From assembly GCF_012184425.1 (NCBI RefSeq), contig NZ_VTOW01000001.1, positions 992,001 to 1,056,000 of the forward strand: a stretch of DNA of 64,000 nt. Reading direction: 5' to 3'. This document shows, piece after piece, positions 16,578 through 25,430 of this stretch (position 1 is its first letter; each line of letters begins with the position of its first letter). A model generated the notes under the pieces. It did no database searches, was not told the origin of the DNA, and worked only from the letters and a program-made list of their open reading frames with translations. The DNA comes from Candidatus Manganitrophus noduliformans. GTDB lineage: Bacteria > Nitrospirota > Nitrospiria > SBBL01 > Manganitrophaceae. The translations under genes and the position numbers were made by a program.

Positions 16578-17366
16578 ATGTTCTATTTCTTATCAATTTT
16601 CATTTTTCTGGCGAGCCTATCCGCGCCGGCTTTCGGACAAGCCGACTATCGTAATCTCGATCCGGGGCGGCCGATCACGATTGAAGACGCCCAGCCGATC
16701 GAGTTCCGGGCATTTGAATTTTCATTCGGTTCCCGTTATGGCCGGCATCAGGAGGGGTATGAACTTTCCTTTGAGCCGGAGCTAAAGTGGGGATTCGCAA
16801 AAAACTGGCAGGTCGGGGTGAGCGGAGAGCGCGCGGTTCTGGACGACGGGCAACGAACCGACGTGTTAGCCGGGACCGAGTTTCACTTTCTCTATAATCT
16901 CAATCAGGAGGATTTTGATCTTCCCGCGATCGCATTTCGCCCGGAGTTGACCTTCGGCGCCGGCGATTTGGGAGCCGACCATCCGCACGGCGCCTTCAAA
17001 GTGATCGTCAGCAAAACGTTCGGATTCAACCGGGTTCACCTCAACGGTTCCTATACGATCGGCCCCACGGAGATCTCGGGGAGGGGGGGGGATCTCGTCA
17101 ACCGGTATTTGTATGGCATCGCCTATGAGCGGACCGCTCCCATCGAATTCTTCGTGCTGCTGTTCGATCTCTACGCGGCGGCTCCGATCGATGGGGGTCG
17201 GCGGGAGATCATCTATGACCTCGGGACCCGCATCCAGATGACACCGACCTGGGTCTTTGATGCCGGCTTCTTTCATGCAATCCGGTCGGAAGATCTCGAT
17301 TTCGGCGTGACCGCCGGTCTTTCGTATGTTTTTTCTCCGCGGTCGATTTTCCCGAAAGGACTCTGA
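16578..17366 (+). CDS. Outer membrane beta-barrel protein
   Basis: Signal peptide (MFYFLSIFIFLASLSAPAFG, cut before QADY), then alternating strands with aromatic girdles such as EFSFGSRYGRHQEGYELSF and a C-terminal strand ending in Phe-containing GLSYVFSPRSIF. It resembles the MetA-pathway/transporter-type barrels often found beside metal or solvent export genes; the cargo is unknown. GGAGGGGGG lies before ATG 16578, which is why I prefer this over a longer frame beginning at 16446 that would read through without a signal peptide. Its stop codon overlaps an ATG-containing stretch before the next gene. Confidence 0.72.
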   Translation: MFYFLSIFIFLASLSAPAFGQADYRNLDPGRPITIEDAQPIEFRAFEFSFGSRYGRHQEGYELSFEPELKWGFAKNWQVGVSGERAVLDDGQRTDVLAGTEFHFLYNLNQEDFDLPAIAFRPELTFGAGDLGADHPHGAFKVIVSKTFGFNRVHLNGSYTIGPTEISGRGGDLVNRYLYGIAYERTAPIEFFVLLFDLYAAAPIDGGRREIIYDLGTRIQMTPTWVFDAGFFHAIRSEDLDFGVTAGLSYVFSPRSIFPKGL

Positions 17367-17377
17367 TGGGAGGTAGG

Positions 17378-18487
17378 ATGAAAATGTTCAAGGTCTTCAC
17401 CGTCGCTTTACTTATATTTTGTGCGGTTCTTCCAGTCGAGGCGCGGATTGAAAAAAGGGAGGCGATCTTTTATCTGCCGGGACGCTACAATTTTGCCACG
17501 CAGCGGGTCTATCCTGAATTGAATGCCATGCTCAATGTCATCGACATCGGCCATGGCGCGCTTGCAGAGGTCTTAATCACCACGAAAGACGAAGCCAGGG
17601 CGATCGAGTTGATCGAAAAAGATCTCTTCAATCGGGTTACCCGGATGTTTCTCGGAAAAGAACCCCGTCCCCGGTTTTCGCCCTCGGAAGAGACCGTGGC
17701 GCCGGAGGGGGTGAAGCTCGCCTGGCGGGTGAACAAGGCGTTCGATTGGACCCATTACCTTCATCGTCAGGTGTATGATATTCTTTCCGACGATCGGGTA
17801 GCGGATAAGGATCAATCGATCCGCGAGGCGCTCGGCTACTATCTCACCGAGCTGGAGCGGACCTTTCCGCTCAAGATCAAATCGATGCAGTTGATGGAGG
17901 GACAGTCATTCTCCGGCTACTGGAAGGAGAGATATCCCCGGTTCAACGGGGCGATCTGGGCCTATCACTGGCTGCAGCTCGCCGCGAACGAAGCGTTGCT
18001 GGAGCCCGACCCGGAGGCCCGCCGGCGAAAAATCGACACCGCCGTCGGTGAATTCAAAAAAATGTTCGCAGATCCCTCGCGCCTTCCGAAGCATATGCCG
18101 ATGGCGCACGAGATCTCGCCCACCTTCGCAAAGCGCTTCCCGGAGATCGCCGCCACCTTTGACAATCTTCACAGCTTCCACGACATCTACATGGACATTT
18201 TGACGAATCCGGCTGTCCGAAACAAACGGGACGCCGTCTATCGGCAGCTTGATCTGATGCAGGCGCCGAGGAAAGATCTGGAGACGATGCCGCTTCACCC
18301 CCTGCCGCCGATCCCGATCGAGCAGCAACAGACGTTGCTTCAGATGGATCCGGAGGAGGCGATGGCGATGATGATGATGACGACCGAGGAACAACTGGAT
18401 TTCCTGGAGATGTCGCCGGAAAAACGGAAAGAGAAGGTCGACCAACTCAAAAAAGAGGCCGACCATTCCGGGCATTCGGGGAGTTGA
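17378..18487 (+). CDS. Exported protein of unknown function, His/Met-rich C-terminus
   Basis: 369 residues after a clear signal peptide (MKMFKVFTVALLIFCAVLPVEA). The body is helical and full of His, Trp and Tyr (FDWTHYLHRQVYDIL, WAYHWLQLAANEALL, HMPMAHEISPTF); near the end is a Met-rich acidic stretch (DPEEAMAMMMMTTEEQLDF) and a His-containing tail (DHSGHSG). No CxxCH haem motif and no family that I recognise. Start chosen at ATG 17378 because GGGAGG is 7 bases upstream; a 17366 ATG would overlap the barrel gene. The His and Met content hints at metal handling in the periplasm (inference). Confidence 0.7.
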   Translation: MKMFKVFTVALLIFCAVLPVEARIEKREAIFYLPGRYNFATQRVYPELNAMLNVIDIGHGALAEVLITTKDEARAIELIEKDLFNRVTRMFLGKEPRPRFSPSEETVAPEGVKLAWRVNKAFDWTHYLHRQVYDILSDDRVADKDQSIREALGYYLTELERTFPLKIKSMQLMEGQSFSGYWKERYPRFNGAIWAYHWLQLAANEALLEPDPEARRRKIDTAVGEFKKMFADPSRLPKHMPMAHEISPTFAKRFPEIAATFDNLHSFHDIYMDILTNPAVRNKRDAVYRQLDLMQAPRKDLETMPLHPLPPIPIEQQQTLLQMDPEEAMAMMMMTTEEQLDFLEMSPEKRKEKVDQLKKEADHSGHSGS

Positions 18488-18536
18488 GGAAGAAGCGTTT
18501 ATCAGAGATAAGATTAAGAAGAGCCCGCCGTGTCCT

Positions 18537-20714
18537 TTATCCGGAGATCCGGCGGATTTCTTCAAAGATATTTCCCATCCATCGATAGACGTTGTTGACC
18601 CGGATCTGCTCCCGCATCTCCTCCATCAGGACCTTCTTGATGGAGGGGGGCATCCCGAGCGAGGTCTTGATCGCTTCCGCGAGACCTTCCACGTCGTATG
18701 GATTGATCAAGAAGGCCCCTTTCATCTCATCGGAAACGCCGGCCAATTCGCTGACGAGAAGCACCCCCCGCTCGTCGGTTTGGGAGGCGATGAATTCCTT
18801 TGCCACCAGGTTCATTCCGTCCGCGAAAGAACTGATGATCGCCAGATCGGCGGCGCGATAGTAGATCGCCAAGGTTTCAGGGGGAATGTAGATCGGCCGG
18901 TAATCAAGCGGTTTCCATCCGTCGACCCCGTGGCGCTCGTTGATTTCCTGGGAGGTTTTCAGAAGGGTCTCCCCATACGTCCGGTAATCGGTCATCTCCG
19001 TCCGGCTGGGCGACGCGATCTGGATGAAGGTGAATTTTTTCTTGAATTGCGGATAGCGGGTAAAGAAGAGGTCGATCGCGTTAAAGCGCTCGACGAGGGC
19101 CTTGGTATATTCAAGCCGATCGACGCCGATTCCGATCGATCCCTCCGCCCCCAGGGCGAGCCGTTTCCGGAGCGCTTTCATCTCCTCTTCGGCTTGCGGG
19201 ATGGTGGCGAGACGGATCCATCCCTCCGCATCGATGCTGATCGGGAAGGCCTTTACCCAGACGGTCCGTCCGCGATAGGAGATCGACCCCCGTCCGGAGT
19301 CGACCGGAAGGTTGAGGATTTGACGGACGCATTCAAGGAATTGGTCTCGGTAGAACGTGGTTTGAAAGCCGAGCAGGTCGCAGCAGAGGAGCGATTCGAG
19401 CAGCTCCTTCCGGCAGGGGGCGACTCGATAAACGTCGTACGAAGGCCAGGGGATGTGCCAGAAAAGGGAGAGGGTCGCGTTCGGCCGCTGCTCTCTCAAA
19501 ATCATCGGAGCGTGCGCCAGATGATAGTCTTGAATCCAGACGATCGGGTCGCGCCCTTTGGTTTCGGCGAGGACCGCTTCCGCGAAACGCCGGTTGACCT
19601 CTTTATAATATCGCCAGTCCTCCTCCATAAATTGAACCTTATCCATCGCCTTGTGGAAGAGGGGCCAGAAGAAGCGGTTTGAGAAGCCGTGATAGTAGTG
19701 GTCGATCTCTTCCTCGGTCAGCCAAATCCGCTTCAGCGTGTAGGCGGGCTGGTGGGGGGGGACGACGACCTTTCCTTCCGCATCGGCCGCATCGCGATCG
19801 GCGTCGCCGCTTCCCCAGGCGACCCAGAGGCCGCGCGCCGCCTGCATCACCGGATCGAGGGCCGACGTCAAACCGCCGGCGGGACGGTCGCAGCGGATCT
19901 CTTCGTCCATCCAACGATGGACATACGGCTCGCGGTTTGAAACCAAGACCAGCATTCGATGGGAGAAGTTCGCCTCGATCCCCTGCCGCACCTTGGCGCT
20001 GTCCCAGATTTCATCGCGGGAGGAGGTGGTGATCACGCCATGCGCGATCCGGCGGTTGGGGATGAGATAGGTCTGTCCGGAGGGGGATTGAATCCGCGTC
20101 GTCCGCCAGGAAACCTCCAGGACGGTTCCTTCCTCCCCCGAGTGGAGTCGGATCCGATCCCCGACCCGAAGACGTCTTTCCGCAAGAAGGTGGTATCCGG
20201 CGGCCGTGTCGGAGAGGGTGTCTTGGAATGCGAGAACGGTGGCGAGGCCGCCGATGCCGATTACAGTGAGAATGGGAGAAATGGGGAAATCGATTTTCAG
20301 AAAAAGAAGCAACACGCCGAGGAGAACGAAGAGAGCATAGACCCCGTTGAAGACCGATTTGCTGATCGGCGCGGCGATCCCCTTTTCCCTTAAGAAGCGC
20401 CGGATCACCCAAATCGAGAACTCGATCGCCATGAGGGTGCCGGTTGCAAAGAGGTAGAGGTCCAGAAGTTTGTCGGCATGTTTCAATGCCCGAGGCTGAT
20501 CTGGGAGGTGGGTCAGCAAGACATAAACGCCGAGAACCGAGGGCCAGTAATAGGAGAGCCGCCCCATCCGGCGGGCCAGATCCCCCAGATCTTCCGAAGC
20601 GGTGAGTTGCCGCAGTAGAAACTTTCGGAGAAAATGTGCCGAAGCCATGACCACGCCGGCCAAACCGAAAAGAAAGGCCAACTCCCAGGGAAACGCTTCC
20701 AGTAGTTTAGTCAT
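18537..20714 (-). CDS. Fusion of MscS-like channel and trehalose-6-phosphate synthase
   Basis: One continuous 725-residue frame. Residues 1-235 form an MscS-type module: five hydrophobic segments (about 11-30, 53-70, 84-105, 124-140, 146-165), then the MscS pore helix and beta domain (AFQDTLSDTAAGYHLL, RLRVGDRI, IPNRRI). The MscS C-terminal vestibule domain is absent. From about 253 follows a GT20 trehalose-6-phosphate synthase: LVLVSNREP, PAGGLTSAL, IQDYHLAHAP (Asp396), FWHIPWPS (His420), GVDRLEYTKAL (Lys538) and DGMNLVAKE (Asp632). All main OtsA substrate-binding positions are present. It makes trehalose-6-phosphate from UDP-glucose (or another NDP-glucose) and glucose-6-phosphate, a route to the osmoprotectant trehalose. 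No otsB phosphatase is adjacent. A membrane-tension-coupled synthase is inference. Confidence 0.9.
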   Translation of the reverse strand: MTKLLEAFPWELAFLFGLAGVVMASAHFLRKFLLRQLTASEDLGDLARRMGRLSYYWPSVLGVYVLLTHLPDQPRALKHADKLLDLYLFATGTLMAIEFSIWVIRRFLREKGIAAPISKSVFNGVYALFVLLGVLLLFLKIDFPISPILTVIGIGGLATVLAFQDTLSDTAAGYHLLAERRLRVGDRIRLHSGEEGTVLEVSWRTTRIQSPSGQTYLIPNRRIAHGVITTSSRDEIWDSAKVRQGIEANFSHRMLVLVSNREPYVHRWMDEEIRCDRPAGGLTSALDPVMQAARGLWVAWGSGDADRDAADAEGKVVVPPHQPAYTLKRIWLTEEEIDHYYHGFSNRFFWPLFHKAMDKVQFMEEDWRYYKEVNRRFAEAVLAETKGRDPIVWIQDYHLAHAPMILREQRPNATLSLFWHIPWPSYDVYRVAPCRKELLESLLCCDLLGFQTTFYRDQFLECVRQILNLPVDSGRGSISYRGRTVWVKAFPISIDAEGWIRLATIPQAEEEMKALRKRLALGAEGSIGIGVDRLEYTKALVERFNAIDLFFTRYPQFKKKFTFIQIASPSRTEMTDYRTYGETLLKTSQEINERHGVDGWKPLDYRPIYIPPETLAIYYRAADLAIISSFADGMNLVAKEFIASQTDERGVLLVSELAGVSDEMKGAFLINPYDVEGLAEAIKTSLGMPPSIKKVLMEEMREQIRVNNVYRWMGNIFEEIRRISG

Positions 20715-20939
20715 TGCGATCCTCCCGGCGGCTCATACAGAGCGGCGCCTTCCATCCATATTAATGGTCTCAACCTCAAAAAGCAAGAAAGGATTCGGCG
20801 CGAAGGAGGACAATGGAGGCTCTTTACAGCGCCGTGATGGGGCGTCTCATTTTTGTTCGGCTCACCCCAGGGTGCACGGTCTTCCCCTTGCCTCGATCCG
20901 TCCAAAATCGTTAGACTAGATACATTGGAGAGCGGGACC

Positions 20940-21452
20940 ATGGGATTAAGACTGCGCACGCCGATCCGGCCGATCGCGCCGGTCCGCGGCTGGATCAATG
21001 AAGCGGCCGATGTCACGGCCTCAGGGGGAGGGCCGGTGGATAGGACCGATTCCGAGGCGCCGGCAACCTTGATTCATTTTTGGGGGCTGAGCTGTCCGCT
21101 CTGCAAAGAGCAGATGCCGACCGTCCGGCGGTGGATCGAGCAATTCGGGCCGAGGGGACTTAGGGTCATCGGCGTTCATACCCCCTTGACAAGGGACGAT
21201 CAGGATGACGTGATGGTCGAACGGATGGTTCGAGCCCTTGCGCTTCAACATCCGATCGCGCTCGATCAAGAGGGGGAGGTCGCATCGGCCTACCAGGTCG
21301 ATGCGGTTCCGACCTATTTCATTTACGACCGCGATCGGCTCCTCCGGTATCGCCACACCGGTTATCAGGCGGAGAAGCCGGTCGAACGGATGGTCGAGCG
21401 GCTTCTCAACGAAGCCGAACATAAACCGGCCGGAGATCGTCCCGCGGCGTAG
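20940..21452 (+). CDS. TlpA-like thioredoxin-fold protein
   Basis: Thioredoxin fold of the TlpA/ResA type with active site CPLC in WGLSCPLCKEQMP and the cis-Pro loop AVPTYFIYD. I start it at ATG 20940, preceded by GGAG; a longer frame from 20853 adds an unlikely N-terminus. No signal peptide is evident, so a cytoplasmic thiol-redox role is possible, unlike most TlpA proteins. First gene of a run with a 13-base gap to DUF442, then rhodanese, DUF302 and DUF2892, which suggests handling of sulfane sulfur or persulfides. Confidence 0.8.
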   Translation: MGLRLRTPIRPIAPVRGWINEAADVTASGGGPVDRTDSEAPATLIHFWGLSCPLCKEQMPTVRRWIEQFGPRGLRVIGVHTPLTRDDQDDVMVERMVRALALQHPIALDQEGEVASAYQVDAVPTYFIYDRDRLLRYRHTGYQAEKPVERMVERLLNEAEHKPAGDRPAA

Positions 21453-21465
21453 TAAGGAAATTGAA

Positions 21466-21984
21466 ATGGAAATCAGGAAAATAAATGAAGAGGTGGCTTT
21501 TAGCGGCCGGCTGACCGCGGAAGAATTAAGCGCCCTGCCGCGGCAAGGATATCGGATGTTGACCGAAGCCGCTTTGCCGGAAGAAATCCAGGAGGGGGAG
21601 CGGCATAAGGCGAAGCAGGCGGGACTCCGTTACGTCGAGATTCCGGTGAATCCTCACGCCTGGTCGGAAGCAAGTTTTTTGCTGCTGGAGCAGCTTCTCT
21701 TCCCTCAAAAATCGCGACCGGCGTTGATCTGCTCTCCCCGGGGAAGACGGGCGGGGGTCTTGGCGTTGGTCTGGGATGCGATTCAGCGCGCCCGCACGGT
21801 GGAGGAAACCGAAGCGACCGCCGGCCAATTCGGCTTGAGTCTTCCGGAGACCGCCAAGGAATATCTTCGGAAGAACAGCCCGGCCTATGAAATCCAGCCC
21901 AAAGCGCCCTTCCCCGAGGCGCTTCCTTTTCCCGAAGACGATGAGGTTCTCCCGGGTGATTTTCATCGGCCTCCCGGAGTGTAA
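21466..21984 (+). CDS. DUF442 (beta-lactamase-hydrolase-like) phosphatase-fold protein
   Basis: About 172 residues. The opening (INEEVAFSGRLTAEELSAL) and the later ICSPRGRRAG (a CX5R loop, as in tyrosine phosphatases) match the DUF442 domain, often fused or linked to MBL-type persulfide dioxygenases and rhodaneses. A C-terminal extension of ~60 residues, acidic and Pro-rich, follows. ATG 21466 is preceded by AAGGAA; longer frames upstream overlap the thioredoxin gene. Lies between the TlpA-like gene and the broken MBL-rhodanese gene, fitting a sulfur-oxidation context. Confidence 0.75.
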   Translation: MEIRKINEEVAFSGRLTAEELSALPRQGYRMLTEAALPEEIQEGERHKAKQAGLRYVEIPVNPHAWSEASFLLLEQLLFPQKSRPALICSPRGRRAGVLALVWDAIQRARTVEETEATAGQFGLSLPETAKEYLRKNSPAYEIQPKAPFPEALPFPEDDEVLPGDFHRPPGV

Positions 21985-21999
21985 TAAGGAGCATCGGCC

Positions 22000-22954
22000 A
22001 TGATGTTCAAACAATTTTATCTGGAAAGTCTCGGCCATGCGTCGTATCTGATCGGCTCCGAGGAGACCGGAGAAGCGCTCGTTCTTGATCCCCGGCGGGA
22101 TGTCGATGTCTACTTTCCAAACGCCCGGCAGGAAGGGGTTCTAATCGCTTTCGCCGTCGATACGCACCAGCACAACGACTATCTGAGCGGGGCCCGCGAG
22201 CTGTCCCACCGGGGCGGGGTGGAGATTTTGGCGAGCGCCTCGGCGCAGATCGGTTATCCCGCCCGTCCGCTCAAAGAGGGGGAGCGGCTGGAGATCGGCG
22301 AGATTTTTTTGGAGGTTCTCCAGACCCCGGGCCATACGCCGGAGCATATCAGCCTTCTGGTCCGCGATCGGTCGCTGGGGGAAGAGCCGGTGCTCCTCCT
22401 CTCCGGCGGATCGCTCTTAGTCGGCGATGTCGCCCGTCCCGATCTCCTCGGGGGGGCGGAGGCGACGCGGGAGGCGGCGTGCAGCCTCTGTCATACACTT
22501 CAGACAAAAATTCTCCCCCTTCTGCAACGCGCAGGAGGGAGGGGTGATCCTCGACTGCCGTGCGCCCGAGGCGTTCGGCGGAGGGCACATTCCCGGCGCG
22601 CTCAACGTCGGCATCGGAAGCGCCTTTCCGACCTGGGCCGGGACGGTTCTGCCGGAGGGGGCGAAGGTCTTGCTCGTCCTGGAAGGCCCGGCGGATCTCT
22701 GGGAGATCTGCGCGCGGATCAGGGGGGCCGTTCACATTTCCGGAGGGGAATTGCCCGACCGGATCGGCGAGGTGCCCCGTGATCGGCCCGTGGCGGTCAT
22801 CTGCGGCAGCGGTTATCGCTCCTCGGTGGTGTCGAGCCTTTTGAAACGAGCGGGCCGAGAAGAGATCTTCAACGTTCTCGGCGGGATGGGGGCCTGGAAG
22901 AGGGCCGGCCTTCCGACCGAGTCGTCATCCAAACATACGCGAAGGAGGAGCTTG
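22000..22954 (+). pseudogene. Collapsed MBL-fold/rhodanese gene (frameshift and internal deletions)
   Basis: The 5' part encodes an intact-looking MBL (persulfide-dioxygenase-like) N-terminus: THQHNDYLSGA metal site, TPGHTPEH, LLVGDVARPDLLG. At about 22530-22550 the reading jumps frame: the continuation (EGGVILDCRAPEAFGGGH) is one base over, and the ~130 residues normally linking the MBL domain to the first rhodanese domain are missing. A second in-frame loss near 22715 removes most of the link to the last rhodanese domain (VICGSGYRSS active site). After the shift the frame has no stop until it runs in frame into the DUF302 gene. Real decay or an assembly collapse are both possible. Confidence 0.75.
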
Positions 22955-23350
22955 ATGAAGCGGCAAGAATACGGCATCCGGACCACGTTGAATGTTCCCT
23001 ATGAAGAGGCGATCCCCCGCGTGACCGAGGCGCTGAAGAAAGAGGGGTTCGGTGTTCTCACCGAGATTAACGTCAAGGAGACGATCAAAAAAAAGCTCGA
23101 CAAGGAGTTTCCGAAGTACATCATTCTCGGCGCCTGCAATCCGCAGCTCGCTTACCAGGCGCTGACCAACGAAACGGAGATCGGTCTGCTCCTCCCCTGC
23201 AACGTGATCGTTTATGAGAGGGAGGGGAAGACGGTCGTCTCGGCCCAAGATCCGGAGGCGGCCCTCTCCGTCGTGGGAAATCCGGCCGTGGCGCCGGTTG
23301 CGAAGGAGGCGCGGGAGCGGCTGGCCCGGGTGATTCAATCGCTGAGCTGA
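22955..23350 (+). CDS. DUF302 domain protein
   Basis: About 131 residues with the DUF302 layout: an N-terminal strand (YGIRTTLNVPYEEAI), a lysine-rich helix, ILGACNPQLAYQAL and LLLPCNVIVYE. The two Cys (GACNP and LPCNV) are typical of the family, which is common in sulfur oxidisers and haem- or copper-related operons; the biochemical role is not settled. GAAGGAGGAG precedes the ATG, so separate translation is expected even though the frame is open upstream into the rhodanese remnant. Confidence 0.85.
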   Translation: MKRQEYGIRTTLNVPYEEAIPRVTEALKKEGFGVLTEINVKETIKKKLDKEFPKYIILGACNPQLAYQALTNETEIGLLLPCNVIVYEREGKTVVSAQDPEAALSVVGNPAVAPVAKEARERLARVIQSLS

Positions 23351-23399
23351 AGGGGTGAGGTCTCGACTTTCCCGGTTTTTATGTGAAGGAGCAGATAGA

Positions 23400-23864
23400 A
23401 TGATTTGGCCATCGACGTTGCGTGTTCCGGCCCATACCGATAAGGAGGTCAACCGGAAGATTGAACAGACGACAATAAAAAAAATCGCATCCGCCGCCCT
23501 GGCCGGTCCGGCGGCGCTCGATCGGCGTCTGGCGGAGCTGGAGCGGGAGTGGGATATCGAGCGAACGCTTGAAGCGAACGCCGGTTTCTTCTCTCTCTTG
23601 GGATTGGGGTTGGGAAGGACGGTCGATCGAAAATGGTTCCTTCTTCCGACGGTGGTCGCCGGTTTTCTCTTCCAGCATGCGGTTCAGGGATGGTGTCCGC
23701 CGGTCCCGCTCTTTCGGCGGCTCGGATTTCGGACCCGGACCGAGATTGACCAGGAGCGGTATGCGCTGAAGGCGCTTCGCGGCGATTTCAAAAATGTGCC
23801 GGCCATCACCGATGAAAAGTTGTTTGCCCAGATCGGAGCGCTTCTCCAGACCGTTCGACGGTGA
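23400..23864 (+). CDS. DUF2892 membrane protein (YgaP-like)
   Basis: 154 residues. A charged N-terminal helix region leads to two membrane segments in the pattern FFSLLGLGLGRTVDRKWFLLPTVVAGFLFQHAVQGWCPPVPLFRRLGFR, a characteristic DUF2892 arrangement ending in WCPPVPLFRRLG. The family is frequently fused to or next to rhodaneses (as in YgaP), which matches this neighbourhood. Start taken at ATG 23400 with GAAGGAG upstream. Confidence 0.8.
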   Translation: MIWPSTLRVPAHTDKEVNRKIEQTTIKKIASAALAGPAALDRRLAELEREWDIERTLEANAGFFSLLGLGLGRTVDRKWFLLPTVVAGFLFQHAVQGWCPPVPLFRRLGFRTRTEIDQERYALKALRGDFKNVPAITDEKLFAQIGALLQTVRR

Positions 23865-23940
23865 GGGAACAACCATTGCTTTTTGGATATGTCCACGATG
23901 AATGAGCGATTCGATAAAACAGATGAAGAGGAGGATGTTC

Positions 23941-24501
23941 ATGGACAAGCCATTTCTGACCGACATCAAGACCCTCCGTGAGCGCGCCCGACAGCACATT
24001 GAGAACGGGGCGATCACGCCGGTCTACCAAGGGGACGTGCAGACGGCCGTCCGTATTTTAAATGAGGCGTTGGCGACGGAGATCGTCTGCACGCTCCGGT
24101 ATAAAAATCATTACTACATGGCGAGCGGCATCCATGCTCAATCGGTGGCCCAGGAGTTCCTGGAACATGCCAATGAAGAGCAGATGCATGCCGATCAGAT
24201 CGCGGAGCGGATCACGCAATTAAACGGCAAGCCCGACTTTTCTCCTCAAGGGCTTGCAACCAAGAGCCACTCGGAATATATCGAGGCCGATTCCTTGATC
24301 GACATGATTAAAGAAGACCTGGTCGCCGAGCGGATCGCCATTGAAAGTTACACCGAGATGGTCCGCTACTTCGGTGAGAAAGATCCGACCAGCCGGCGGG
24401 TCATGGAGGAGGTCCTGGCGAAAGAAGAGGAGCACGCGCAAGATCTGGTCACCCTTTTGGAGACGCTCGATCAGGGACTCTTCAAGGAGAAAGCGGCCTG
24501 A
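23941..24501 (+). CDS. Ferritin-like (bacterioferritin/Dps-type) protein
   Basis: A four-helix ferritin-like protein with four sets of iron ligands: ALATEIVCTLRYKNHYYM, LEHANEEQMHADQIAERI (ExxH), EDLVAERIAIESY and LAKEEEHAQDLV (ExxH). It stores iron or removes peroxide with Fe(II). Its 187 residues with extended ends are a little longer than Bfr. Start at ATG 23941 after GAGGAGG; a frame from 23902 is possible but has no good ribosome-binding site. End of the sulfur/redox operon. Confidence 0.88.
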   Translation: MDKPFLTDIKTLRERARQHIENGAITPVYQGDVQTAVRILNEALATEIVCTLRYKNHYYMASGIHAQSVAQEFLEHANEEQMHADQIAERITQLNGKPDFSPQGLATKSHSEYIEADSLIDMIKEDLVAERIAIESYTEMVRYFGEKDPTSRRVMEEVLAKEEEHAQDLVTLLETLDQGLFKEKAA

Positions 24502-24558
24502 TGGGGAAGGGTCCGGGATCGTGCTCGGGAAAAAAAGACGTTGGAAACAGGCCGGAGG

Positions 24559-24587
24559 GAGGGCGGTCGCGGTGACCGGCCGCCCTC
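24559..24587. terminator. GC-rich hairpin between convergent genes
   Basis: GAGGGCGG (24559-24566) pairs with CCGCCCTC (24580-24587) around a loop that can pair further (GGTC/GACC). It lies between the convergent ferritin and CBS genes and may stop both; there is no clear T-run. Confidence 0.4.
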
Positions 24588-24612
24588 TCCGTCACGATAA
24601 AGTGCCGAAAAG

Positions 24613-25020
24613 CTACTCCCACACCCCCATTCCCCAATCGAGCCGGGCGCGAAGGAGATCATGTCGGGTAATCGTTCCGATCAAGATCCCTTCCCGGACG
24701 ACCGGCAACCGCTGGAGTTGGAGGTCCTCCATGATTTTGCTCGCTTCGGCAAGGGAGGTTTCCTCATCAATCATGACCGGAACCCGGCTCATGATCTCTT
24801 TTGCTTTAATCTCCTCCAACCGGCGCGGACCGGGAAGCACCCGGAGCAGGTCCCGGTCGTTGACCATTCCGATGACGCGCCCCTCCCGGGTGACGACCGG
24901 GATCGCGGCGTGACCGCTGTCGAGGAGCTCGGCGGCGATATCAAAGGCCGATTCGTACTCTTTGACGAAGCGCGGTTTCGCAAGACGAATCTGGCCGACC
25001 TCTTGGGATTTCACCTTCAT
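24613..25020 (-). CDS. Tandem CBS domain protein
   Basis: 135 residues made up of two CBS repeats: AAIPVVTREGRVIGMVNDRDLL and RLPVVREGILIGTITRHDLL type repeats separated by KEIMSRVPVMIDEETSLAEA. Stand-alone CBS pairs sense adenosine nucleotides and regulate partner proteins. The partner is not evident here. A small open frame with its own ribosome-binding site follows upstream on the same strand. Confidence 0.88.
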   Translation of the reverse strand: MKVKSQEVGQIRLAKPRFVKEYESAFDIAAELLDSGHAAIPVVTREGRVIGMVNDRDLLRVLPGPRRLEEIKAKEIMSRVPVMIDEETSLAEASKIMEDLQLQRLPVVREGILIGTITRHDLLRARLDWGMGVWE

Positions 25021-25077
25021 GATTCTCCCTCCTTTTATTTTTTTCGTTTGATGACGCTCTTTCTCTGCTCGAAGCGC

Positions 25078-25323
25078 TCAAGGTTTGAGGATCGAGACGG
25101 AAAAGAGCAGGATCAATAGGCGATAACGCATCAAGATGATTTCGATCGACGCGGAATCGCGTTCCCCCCCGACATGCGCCAGAAGATGGGGCAGCCGACC
25201 GATGAGCGTGCGAACCTCCCTGATCTGTCTTATCCCTCTCTTCCGAATCGTGAGGACCGGGTGAAGAGAGAGGGGGGGCGGTTCGGGGGGCCTTCTCTCG
25301 CGGATCCATATCGGCTCTTTCAT
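25078..25323 (-). CDS. Small hypothetical protein
   Basis: 81 residues starting at ATG 25323 with GGAGG 5 bases upstream. Basic, Pro-rich N-terminal part, then a His-rich middle and a hydrophobic end (MRYRLLILLFSVSILKP). No known family. It may be co-transcribed with the CBS gene 57 bases downstream. The good ribosome-binding site supports it, but composition is unremarkable, so confidence is limited. Confidence 0.35.
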   Translation of the reverse strand: MKEPIWIRERRPPEPPPLSLHPVLTIRKRGIRQIREVRTLIGRLPHLLAHVGGERDSASIEIILMRYRLLILLFSVSILKP

Positions 25324-25430
25324 TTCTCCTCCTTTCATCTATTCCTTCCCGAAACGATTTTCTCCCGGCAAGACCGGAAGGGGCGTTCCGTTCCCTCCCT
25401 CCGTCCGGTCTGAAGCGGAGGAAGAGAGGT

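Noticed and set aside
16446-17366. Longer start for the beta-barrel gene
   Set aside because: The upstream segment overlaps the previous gene and would mask the signal peptide that begins at 16578.
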